The position numbers and the translations under genes are program-made. Shown here piece by piece: positions 12,101-24,100 of a stretch of DNA of 64,000 nt. The DNA comes from Owenia fusiformis (lineage: Eukaryota; Annelida; Polychaeta; Sabellida; Oweniidae). Location of the stretch: NCBI GenBank assembly GCA_903813345.2, contig CAIIXF020000005.1, positions 806,001 through 870,000 on the forward strand, written 5' to 3'. Position 1 is the stretch's first letter. Every line of letters starts with the position of its first letter. Under the pieces are notes generated by a model. That model ran no database searches. It was given only the letters and a program-made list of their open reading frames with translations, and was not told where the DNA came from.

Positions 12101-15100
12101 CTATCATATCCAAGATGTTACTAAGTATAATAACAACTAAAAGAATGAAAAAGGTCCATTTATAAAAATGTGAATATGACATTATTTGTCTAGTTCCCTC
12201 AACATATATAAATATAACTCTAAGTCTGATATGTAGCTTCCTTTTATAAACCTTTATGTGTAAATGAGACACAAAAGATACTAAAAACACATATAAATGC
12301 ACCATCAAAACATTCTGCTTTTATTTTTTAGTCACAAGCTAGTAAGCATACACAAATATTGATGAGAACATCAATGGTGTCTATGGTGTGCATTTAATTT
12401 GAACTTTGATCTCTTGACATAAAACAGCTATATTCATATGAAAATTAATTCAGCTGTTTAAAGAGGTTCATATCATTTAGAATGGAGAAAATATATTTCT
12501 TACAGTGCTGATATATAATAATTAAGGGTGCGTTTTCAAACTAAACAGAGTGCTCCTATCAAAATGAATTTGCCTACATACCCCTGAGACTCTTATCTGA
12601 TAGATAGAATGCACAAATAAAACAAAAGTTTTGCTATTATAGGTAAAAAGTTCTCTTGAAATTTCGGAGTGATTTTACCTGTTAATTCTGTCCATGGTCC
12701 GCCATTTTTGCGGAAGTTACACTGAAACGCAAACTCCATGAAACGAAACGAAATCACTAGAAAAAACATGGCACACATTGTGCGCATGTGCAGCAAAGTT
12801 TAGACCAATCAGATTATTTAATTATTTTGCGCACATGAATTATTTGCTTCTGAGCACTTACAAGCTTACCACAATAAACAAACCTGGCAGAGACTACCCT
12901 TAGCCTACTCCATTTTGGCGAAATTTCAGCTCAAACTCGTGACAAATGCATTATACATACGCTGGTGTGAAGCCTTGGAGACACTCATTTTGGTAAATAT
13001 GATTTATGGGGTATACTTTTCTGCAGTTTGTGGGAGTTTGGAACATTAAATGTTAAATTTCAAGAAAATATGCCAATTAAACGACTGATCAATTAATATA
13101 TACCAGCACTGTAATTACAAAGACATAAAATAATATTCTCCAATGTTATTCCCATGTGGATCAAATCCTAAAACTAATGTCAGATTTGAACTCCTGGCAA
13201 CTTGTAGATGATTTTCAAAAAAAAATTTGGTCAAATTGAAGCAAGTTGAAAAATAACTTATTTTTACTGTTTTTTGACGTCAAATATCTCAAAAACTGTA
13301 AAAATTTGATGCTGACATATATTGAGCAATATGTAGGGAATGCTTTAATCTAGTAATGATGTAATTCATTGCAAGAAATGATCAAGTATAAGGCAAACTT
13401 TGAGAAACTTGTCAATCACAAAACCTGCCATTGACTTTATACATGAGAAAGTTTCCTGAAAATGACTAAGTCCTACTTTTTGTCAAATTTTATAGAGTAA
13501 ACACCAAAAACTGTAATTCCAAGAGCTTTGAAATCTTCAGAGGACATAAGTTGCATATACAGCAACTACTAAAAGTTATTTGAAAGTTCTACTTCAACAA
13601 AGTGTCTAGTATTTACAGAAAAGGACGATTCCCGGTTTGGAGAACAGTCTCCTGGGCTAATAATTGTTTTCATGAAAAATATAGAAATATTACCCAAATT
13701 AAATTATGAATATTCAAAAGAAGACATTTAAATCTACAAGATGTAAAAATAACAACTTGGTCTGAAGCCGGGATAACGCTCAATTAGACCGATTCAATAA
13801 AATACAAGTCTCGATTTGAGGAAAGAAGTTCATCAGTGTGCTGCGCTAAAAAAAATTTTGCGAAAAATCTAGAAATATTACCCAAATTAAATTATGAATA
13901 TTCAAAAGAAAACACTCAAATCTATGTTATGTAAAAAAAATCAAATTTGTCCGAAGCAGGGATAATGCTCATTTAGATTGATGAACTTCGTTCTCCAAAC
14001 CGAGAATCGTCCTTTGACTTTTTGACGTCAAAATCCGCAATTTCTCTTGGGAAATGGCGATGATAGGTCAAATAGGCATTATGGATATGCATGTTACTTA
14101 TCTTTCTTCAGGGTCCACAGACTTGAGACTGCGCATAGGTGGGTTAAACGTTTTGATCCGGCCGGAAAACTCTCCCCTTCCCCTTACTGTTGGTCTTATG
14201 CTGATTTGTCATCTTAGTTTACCCTCTTTGCGGAGAAGATACTGTTTCATATTCATTTGTTAATGTTCTCTTCTCTCATTAATTTTCCAGTCCTTCATGA
14301 TGATATTCTCCTGCATATTGTATTTAGTACATATCCATTTATTTCTTGTTATAGCTTTCTTAGTATACGAATTTAGTATGTTGCTCCTGTAGCCTTGACA
14401 TTGTAGTTTATTTCCCAGGCTGGTAACTCTGTTTGTTGCATCTTCCAGTTGACTACAGATTCTTGAAATCCTTATTATTTGTGATATAAATATTCCATAA
14501 GATTGGTTTCTAGGAATATTTCCAGATAGATCAGGATATGAGACTATTTGGAAATTGAAGTTTTCCCTTTTGTCGTATAGTTTTGTAGTGATTTGTTTAT
14601 TTACTATTTTCATTTGTATGTCCAGAAAAGTTGTTTCTGTATCCTTCTCATTTTCCTTGTTTAACACTAGTTCTTCAGGATAGATGTTCTTCATATCAGT
14701 CTCCATTTCTCCGTCGTTGTTTATAGTACATAAATCATCGATGAATCTTGTAGTTTTAGCATATTTTAGTACTTTGGAGTAGTCTTCCCTATACATTTTC
14801 TCAATGGCTTGAAACAGACGGACGGACCAACGGACGGACGCCTGGTCGATCCCATAGGCTCACTGTGTGAGCCAAAAAGCACTAAGTGTGGTTGATAATT
14901 CCAGAATTATCTTCAAGGCAGAAATAAGAGATCACAGAAATCAATAATAAGTCAAAAAAACAGTATTATATTTTATCACATAGAATTTTATACTCTATTC
15001 TATCATTTTATCATAGGGCTATTTGTGTATTTATATTCATAAATTGGAGTTTATTTTGATCGATTGTATAGTTCTCATCCTAGCATGACATCTATACTTA

Positions 15101-18100
15101 CCTGTGAAATTCAATGTACTTACTTACCTGTGCACATGTACTGTAAATGTTTCCGTCATGCGCGTTGTGCAATTTTAAAAATCAAGTGATGCAAGTCATG
15201 AAATTTTATCTCTGAATTATTTGGATTTTATGGTTTTATCGTTACACTAAAGGATTATATACATTATGAATGAAGACAGTAACACTATTCGTAGATGTAC
15301 AGCATGCAAAAACCCTGTGAGGGATCATACAGGACCGGTAGGGGCAAAATGTACGAACACGCCCTCGTTGGAAACCGCACCCTTATTCGATAATAGCCAA
15401 CATGAACAAGATGAAAAACAAGAACTTTTCGAAGGAGCTGTTGGAGGCAGTAGTTAAGAAGGAAGTTGTTTGGACTTTTGTTTGAGGAATCTCAATCTTT
15501 TGGAAGTGTTTTCTTCTGAAAAAATAAAGCTAAGAAAATATGGAACCCTGGCAAATGGCTATAATTCAACTGTCCTCACAAATGCAGGTACTAACTTCCG
15601 CAACAACAAATTTACAAACCGAAATGAAAAGCCTAGCCAGTGACGTGGAACGCCTAAAAACCGGTTTGACTGCTCAACCGACCACACCTCAAAGTCAAAA
15701 CCAACCCGTCATTCCAACATCTGTCAATCCAGGTGTCAATCATAGACCTAAGCCAACGTGTGACTTACCACTTAGCGAAAAAACAATCAACGCAATCATA
15801 AACGGTGAGTACGTCAACTTGACCGACCTTTTTGCCGACAATGTGTATTCGGATAATGTAGATCATCCAGAACAAAATCTTATGTTCGAAGATGGGAATT
15901 TAAAACAGCAAAAATACCGAAAAGTCAAAACATTAGCAACGTTTAATCAGTGGCTAAGCGCATGGAATGTATTTGAGAATATATTGATTCAACACAATCC
16001 AGATTTATACACTTGTTTATCAAGTTACCGTAGTCTGATTCAAGATTCTGACAAAAAGTTTACATGGAAATCGGTGAATACTTACGATATTAAATTTCGA
16101 AGCAAACTCGCACAGAAAAAATCTTTCGATTATCAAACCATTGATACAACGCTCTATGTGACGACATTTGATGCAACGTCTGTCCGTCAACAACTCAAAT
16201 GTCATAGATGTCACGGAAACCACAAGGTCGCAAATTGCACTTTTCAAGAGAAATCCACGTTGGAGAAAGATCAGGAAAAGGAGATATGCTTTAAATTCAA
16301 TCAAGGGGAATGTAAATTCGGAGATAAGTGTTACAGACTCCACAAATGCAAAGCATGTGGATCAACATCCCCCAGTTTTAAATGCCCATGTACAAAACCT
16401 TCGAGCTCATCTTCCTCTTAATCATGTAGTCCTTCAAGAAGGTTTAAAAAACCACCCAGATAAAAAATACGTAAAACAGATTATAAATGGCGCAAAATTC
16501 GGCGTCTCTCTAGGATATACAGGACCAAGGATATCACGTGTGCAAAAAAATTGGAAATCATCTTCCATTAATAGTGAAGCTGTTCAAAAGAACATTGAAA
16601 AAGAAATCTCTAAAGGAAGGAAATTAGGTCCATATTTGAATATACCTTGTGATAATTTTGTTGGATCTCCAATGGGTGCTTACGAAAAGAAGCACTCGGA
16701 CCCTAAAAAGTTTAGGGTCATCCACGATCTGTCATGGCCTCCAGGAGAATCAGTAAACGACTATATTGATAAAGAGGAATATTCATGCCATTATATTACC
16801 CATGACGACATCGTGGATCTAATTAGGAAATATGGACACGAATGTCTCATCAGCAAGTTGGACCTCGAAGACGCATTTAAATTTATAGCTGTCCGTAAAC
16901 AGGACTGGTCCTTACTCGGAACAACATGGGAAGTATTAAACGAAAATACGAAACTTTTAGAAACACAATACTTTTTAGACAACGTTCTGCCATTCGGCGC
17001 ACGTAGTTTCGTATTTTCGTTTAATACTTCCCATGTTGTTCCGAGTAAGGACCAGTCCTGTTTACGGACAGCTATAAATTTAAATGCGTCTTCGAGGTCC
17101 AACTTGCTGATGAGACATTCGTGTCCATATTTCCTAATTAGATCCACGATGTCGTCATGGGTAATATAATGGCATGAATATTCCTCTTTATCAATATAGT
17201 CGTTTACTGATTCTCCTGGAGGCCATGACAGATCGTGGATGACCCTAAACTTTTTAGGGTCCGAGTGCTTCTTTTCGTAAGCACCCATTGGAGATCCAAC
17301 AAAATTATCACAAGGTATATTCAAATATGGACCTAATTTCCTTCCTTTAGAGATTTCTTTTTCAATGTTCTTTTGAACAGCTTCACTATTAATGGAAGAT
17401 GATTTCCAATTTTTTTGCACACGTGATATCCTTGGTCCTGTATATCCTAGAGAGACGCCGAATTTTGCGCCATTTATAATCTGTTTTACGTATTTTTTAT
17501 CTGGGTGGTTTTTTAAACCTTCTTGAAGGACTACATGATTAAGTGGAAGATGAGCTCGAAGGTTTTGTACATGGGCATTTAAAACTGGGGGATTTTGATC
17601 CACATGCTTTGCATTTGTGGAGTCTGTAACACTTATCTCCGAATTTACATTCCCCTTGATTGAATTTAAAGCATATCTCCTTTTCCTGATCTTTCTCCAA
17701 CGTGGATTTCTCTTGAAAAGTGCAATTTGCGACCTTGTGGTTTCCGTGACATCTATGACATTTGAGTTGTTGACGGACAGACGTTGCATCAAATGTCGTC
17801 ACATAGAGCGTTGTATCAATGGTTTGATAATCGAAAGATTTTTTCTGTGCGAGTTTGCTTCGAAATTTAATATCGTAAGTATTCACCGATTTCCATGTAA
17901 ACTTTTTGTCAGAATCTTGAATCAGACTACGGTAACTTGATAAACAAGTGTATAAATCTGGATTGTGTTGAATCAATATATTCTCAAATACATTCCATGC
18001 GCTTAGCCACTGATTAAACGTTGCTAATGTTTTGACTTTTCGGTATTTTTGCTGTTTTAAATTCCCATCTTCGAATATAAGATTTTGTTCTGGATGATCT

Positions 18101-21100
18101 ACATTATCCGAATACACATTGTCGGCAAAAAGGTCGGTCAAGTTGACGTACTCACCGTTTATGATTGCGTTGATTGTTTTTTCGCTAAGTGGTAAGTCAC
18201 ACGTTGGCTTAGGTCTATGATTGACACCGGGATTGACAGATGTTGGAATGACGGGTTGGTTTTGACTTTGAGGTGTGGTCGGTTGAGCAGTCAAACCGGT
18301 TTTTAGGCGTTCCACGTCACTGGCTAGGCTTTTCATTTCGGTTTGTAAATTTGTTGTTGCGGAAGTTAGTACCTGCATTTGTGAGGACAGTTGAATTATA
18401 GCCATTTTCCAGGGTTCCATATTTTCTTTGCCTCCAACAGCTCCTTCGAAAAGTTCTTGTTTTTCATCTTGTTCATGTTGGCTATTATCGAATAAGGGTG
18501 CGGTTTCCAACGAGGGCGTGTTCGTACATTTTGCCCCTACCGGTCCTGTATGACCCCTCACAGGGTTTTTGCATGCTGTACATCTACGAATAGTGTTACT
18601 GTCTTCATTCATAATGTATATAATCCTTTAGTGTAACGATAAAACCATAAAATCCAAATAATTCAGAGATAAAATTTCATGACTTGCATCACTTGATTTT
18701 TAAAATTGCACAACGCGCATGGCGGAAACATTTACAGTACATGTGCACAGGTAAGTAAGTACATTGAATTTCACAGGTAAGTATAGATGTCATGCTAGGA
18801 TGAGAACTATACAATCGATCAAAATAAACTCCAATTTATGAATATAAATACACATTTACTTTTCTCTATAAATAACTAACAACTTTGTTCTGGGCTAAAA
18901 GACGATTTATTAATTAAATAATTATAATATAAATGCAAACACAATTAATACGAAGATACACACAATAAAATTAAAAACTATTAACCGCCCCCTGTGTTGT
19001 ATTCCTTAAATAAATTAAGGGTGGGGAGGGTTGGGTGATTTTTAAAATTGCACAACGCGCATGACGGAAACATTTACAGTACATGTGCACAGGTAAGTAA
19101 GTACATTGAATTTCACAGGTAAGTATAGATGTCATGCTAGGATGAGAACTATACAATCGATCAAAATAAACTCCAATTTATGAATATAAATACACATTTA
19201 CTTTTCTCTATAAATAACCAACAACTTTGTTCTGGGCTAAAAGACGATTTATTAATTAAATAATTATAATATAAATGCAAACACAATTAAGGTGCTATGG
19301 AAGTTAACAGGAAATGACAAAACAGGAAGTGACAATTTTTTTTGCATTTTTAGATATTTTTTGAATAAAGATAACAGAGTTCTGGTTTGACCTCCAGTCA
19401 ATTTAACTATTTCCACATATCATTTACATGACCAGGATCACAATGTGCATGGTCAGAATGACCCTAAACATGATGAAATAACCTTTTTAGCCCTTTGAAA
19501 GTGTGACTGAAAAAAGCTAAAAGTAGGAGCGTAGGGAAGGTCACTGAACAGAATCTTTTGAATTTTTCAGAAAATGTGCCCAATATATTGCTCTAAATGA
19601 TACAATCTTTGAAAATTTGATATCATTCATAGAAAAAGAAAAAAAATGAAAAAAACGATTTGAAAAGCGATCTATTTTCCTTTTTATGACCGCCATTTTT
19701 GTTTAAGACAATTTTCTAAAATTTCAAAGATTGTACTAGTTAGAGCATTATATTGGGCACGTTTTCTGAAAAATTCAAAAGATTCTGTTCAGTGACTATC
19801 CCTACGCTCCTACTTTTAGCTTTTTTTCAGTCACACTTTCAAAGGGCTAAAAAGGTTATTTCATCATGTTTAGGGTCATTCTGACCATGCACATTGTGAT
19901 CCTGGTCATGTAAATGACATGTGGAAATAGTTAAATTGACTGGAGGTCAAACCAGAACTCTGTTATCTTTATTCAAAAAACATCTAAAAATGCAAAAAAA
20001 ATTGTCACTTCCTGTTTTGTCATTTCCTGTTAACTTCCATAGCACCTTAATTGGATGAATTGTTGGTTGTTTGGTTGGTTGATTGATTGGTATATATATA
20101 ACATGTATAAGTGTATGTACATGTATAAGTACAACTGAGTTCAGACACACTTATTTTGCTCCTATTATTATGTGAAATATAAGGATATTTAGGATTATTT
20201 GGACAAATATATGGATATCACAGGATTCATGAATGGATAGGCGTGATAAACAGATGTGATTTATTGGAATATTTTTCGTGGTTCTGAAGATATTTGTAAA
20301 AGAAAAATACACATTTTGTGTGATGGATCTATAAATGACAGGGTCATAGGTCAACACAGAGCACATGTACTAGACTTTGCCATTATACAGTCACACTAAT
20401 CAGCTACTTATTGGATTTGTTAGCTCACTATTTATATGCCAGTACGTGTTACTATACTTGACTGACTTCACTCAGAATATAATCATATAGTGTTTTGGGT
20501 GCAATCAACTACACATAACACCATGCCACAGCTGACACAAGCACCTATTACTTAGTATGCAACAACAAAAACAAAACCACCTGATCGATCCAGTCTACCT
20601 GTTACGTCTTCTACCTATATGTCAGTTATTACAACTAGTGTTATATCATCAAGAGCCTCATCTGCAAATATGACATTCACAGTTCCAACCATGGAAAATA
20701 TGTCTGGAAGTTTTCATTCGTTGGTTTCAGAATCTCCGCATCAATCTCGTTTGGACAACACAACGTCTCACTCTTTGGCTCCCGATCGAATATCATCATC
20801 ATTTTACACAGATCCATTACTACCTCAACAAGACAATGAGTGTGCATCTCAAATCTCAAGCTTCAACTTAAGCGAAATTACAACAGCTATAGAGTCTCAA
20901 ATCAGCGCCTCGCTAAATAAATTAATTCCTCAATCTATCGACAGATCCATGGCAGTGTACAATCAAAGACTCTCGGACGCTGAAACATCTATTCAACAAC
21001 TGAAAGATATCAATGATTCCTTCGAATCTGATCTGATGCAGGCCAATGATGAAATCATTGGTATAAATAAACGTTTGGCAGACATTGAGGCAGATTCAAA

Positions 21101-24100
21101 TAGGAATGAACAATATTCACGGAAAAGTAACATTAAGATAACTGGAATTGAGGAGACGGACAATGAAGATTGTAAATCATTAATTCTTGAAGTTGCCCAG
21201 CAGATTGAATCAAATATTTCTAGTTCAGATATTGATGTCGCACACAGAGTTGGACTTAAAATACCAGGTCGAAAGAGAGCACTTATTGCGAAGTTCAACT
21301 CAAGTGATGCTAGACAACGTATGATCAAAAATAGAAAGAAACTTGCCAAATCTGGTATTGCTATCCATGAGGACGCCACTGGAAAGAATGTCAAACTGAT
21401 GAAAACTGTGAGAAATATGGAATCGGAAAGATTGTTGGATGTTTAATGGGAAAATTTTCTGTTCTTTTGAAGGGTTTCATAATCGTCACCGTACGGAAGT
21501 GGACATTAATTCTAATCCTCATGAGATCTACCAACAACTTTTGAATAGCAAATCCAACAAGTAGATTGATTTATGTGTTGAATTTCTATCAACCATGAGA
21601 AAATGTCTAGGAATACAACCTAATATCATCATTGGAATATATTATGTATGATTTTTGAAATTATATTACTTTAAACTTTGATAACTCTTTGATATTCTAC
21701 TACTCGAATTATATATCATGTATGACTTTACTTCAGTTTGGTACATTCATTCTTAATATTCTGTATTACATATATGCTGACCTTTGACACCATGTGTTAG
21801 TTTGTTTGTTTTTTCAAATAAATTGTTTGAGTCTTAGTCTTAGTGTGTATATAAACATATGTCCTAATAGATTCACATGATCCATTCACATCATCTGAGA
21901 TATTTACAGTTAAGCTTTCAATCACTTGTAAACTAAATTAGTGTCACTTTCATATGACTACTTCTGATAATGGTTCAAGATCTTATGTTAATTTTTGTAC
22001 ACCATATTCTGTTCTCGTATGTGTGGGTATAAGCGTCTGAAAATGACGCCACCTACTATTTCTAATTATGTAAACTATATATGTTATAAGCAATAAATGA
22101 AATTGAATTGAATATAGGAGGTTGGTTAGATGAAAAGTTGATAGATTGGTTGGTTGGATGAAAGGTTGGTACATGTAAGTTGGTTGGTTGGTAGGTTTGT
22201 TGGTGAATGGTTTGTTATTTGGTTGGTTGATTTGTTGGTTAATTGATCAGTTAGTTAGATAAATGGTTGGTAGGTTGGTTGGTTAGATGAAAGGTTTGTT
22301 GGTTGGATGAAAGGTTGATCGGCTGATTGATTGATTATATGGTTAATTAATTCATTTGTTGGTTGATTGGTTTGTTGGTTAGTTAGATGAATGATGGGTT
22401 GGTTAGGAGGGCTGGTAGGTTGGATTGGTTGGTTGATAGGTTGGTAGGTTGATTGGTTGGTAAGTAGGTTGGTTGGTTGGTAAGTAGGTTGGTTGGTTGG
22501 TAGGTTGGTTGGTAGGTTGGTTGGTTGGTAAAATGTAAAAAAAATTAATGTAAAATGTTGCACGCAATCTTTTCCAAAATCATCCCAACATTTTCCATAT
22601 AATCCTAATTTTATTTTCTGCAAGAAAAAGAATTAAGATTCATAGTCATTATTCACGATGCCCATGTCAAGCAGTTTGAAACTCTGACAAACTGCTCGCA
22701 TATTTCAAAATGTAAGACGGGGAGGACACGACTCCCAAAAAGAGCCAAAATATGAAAAAACAAGGTTAGTCTCGTTCTAAAGATAGTACCATTTTGTGAA
22801 GATGAACTTAATTTACTCATAGTACTCAATGTTGTTCCCGATGTAAACCTAGTTATCTCAATATAAGGGTCTTAAGTAACTTCTGTGTTCAAAATTTACA
22901 GTGTAAAGTTATATCTATGTCTTTTTATCGTCATTTGCCGTTTATTCAGCCATTGTGTCTGTGTATGCTAGAATATATAGGATCACTCCATCTGATTAAA
23001 GCAGCATAGTTTGTGTTCAAAATGATAATACGCCATAAACGTGATTTAAACATTTTTCTTGTCAAACTGGGCGCCTATATTCACATGTATTTCCCAAACT
23101 GCGTGCCCAATATTTCCAAACTGCTTGCCTATCGAAGCTTGTTTTGTATTATTAGAAAACGTAAACGCCATATGTAAGGCACATATGTGTCTAATAGTAG
23201 AACCCCATAATTGAAACACTATGAGACTCCATCCACCAAGATGGTGATCTGAAAATAAAAGTTTTTTCGTTCCCAACTTAATTGTCACTTTTATTTTACA
23301 TTTTGACTTTCAATATGAAAATCTCATAAAATTTGACGATAAAGCAAAAATTCCAAAGCTATATGAAAAACACCTACACGTGCCTCTGCAGAAATTCCAA
23401 TGATAATATGTAGTTTTAATACTGTATGCGCACAGTTTGTAATTTCTGGCTAAAATAGGTGCGCAGTTTGTGCTTTATTTCTTTTTAATCTCCTGATTAT
23501 CTGTTTTGTCTCGAAATATTTTGAATTATACATGATAAATGCGTAAGGAATTGAATATAAAACGAGTCTAAAGTATTTGTCATTTATGTTCAAAGTGCTA
23601 GATCGATTTATGTATAGATTCCCATTAAATCAGTGATGAAAATGCCACTAATCTGCTTATGTTTTAAAACTTAGATTCATTTGCACATACGTTTTGCTAG
23701 TATTTGCAAGATTTGTATATTCGCCACAGAATGAATGATTTTAGGAGATCTTCATTTTTAACCATTAAAGACTAACATTTTCTTCTAATTCTGTGTGTAA
23801 TTTTCTACCAAAACAATTTTGGTTTGCACAATTATTTACCTTTATTCAAATTCTAATGATTTTATAGTTGTCTAAAAAAGGTTGGGCTAAATCCCCATTG
23901 ACAATGCTGAAAAACCTTTACAAGTTCATTTACTCTCACAAGGATCACAATTTCAATGTGAAATCACAATCCACATGTTAATAAGTTTATATAGTTATAT
24001 TCCAATGGTGTTTAACCTCTTGAATACCCAGAGTGACGGATATATCAGTCACAAATGAAATAAGACTGGTGCCCAGAGGGACGAGAAAATCCGTCACAAA

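Larger units (their letters stand above)
15024..19290. mobile_element. DIRS-like retroelement folded into a 3.8-kb near-perfect palindrome plus split terminal repeats
   Basis: The left arm 15024-16955 and right arm 17005-18854 are reverse complements, separated by a 49-bp loop (16956-17004). Arm lengths are 1932 and 1850; the difference equals one 82-bp indel in the left arm, so the rest is colinear. Each arm carries terminal sequence, gag and the start of RT. Past the right arm, a 255-bp terminal block occurs twice in direct order (18694-18948 and 19036-19290, 87 bp apart), like the split repeats of DIRS/Ngaro elements. The RT is cut after its motif B, and no YVDD box, RNase H or tyrosine recombinase is present, so the copy is non-autonomous. 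Confidence 0.85.

Noticed and set aside
10815-12308. Start of the glycosyltransferase at the far end of the open frame (497 codons)
   Set aside because: The first position is TTG, not ATG, and the extra N-terminus would put about 50 residues before the membrane anchor; the ATG at 12182 is more natural.
16168-17169. A single 333-codon protein spanning the palindrome centre, and its mirror at 16791-17792
   Set aside because: The first third overlaps gag in the wrong frame and the last part is antisense of the other arm; only the middle is RT.
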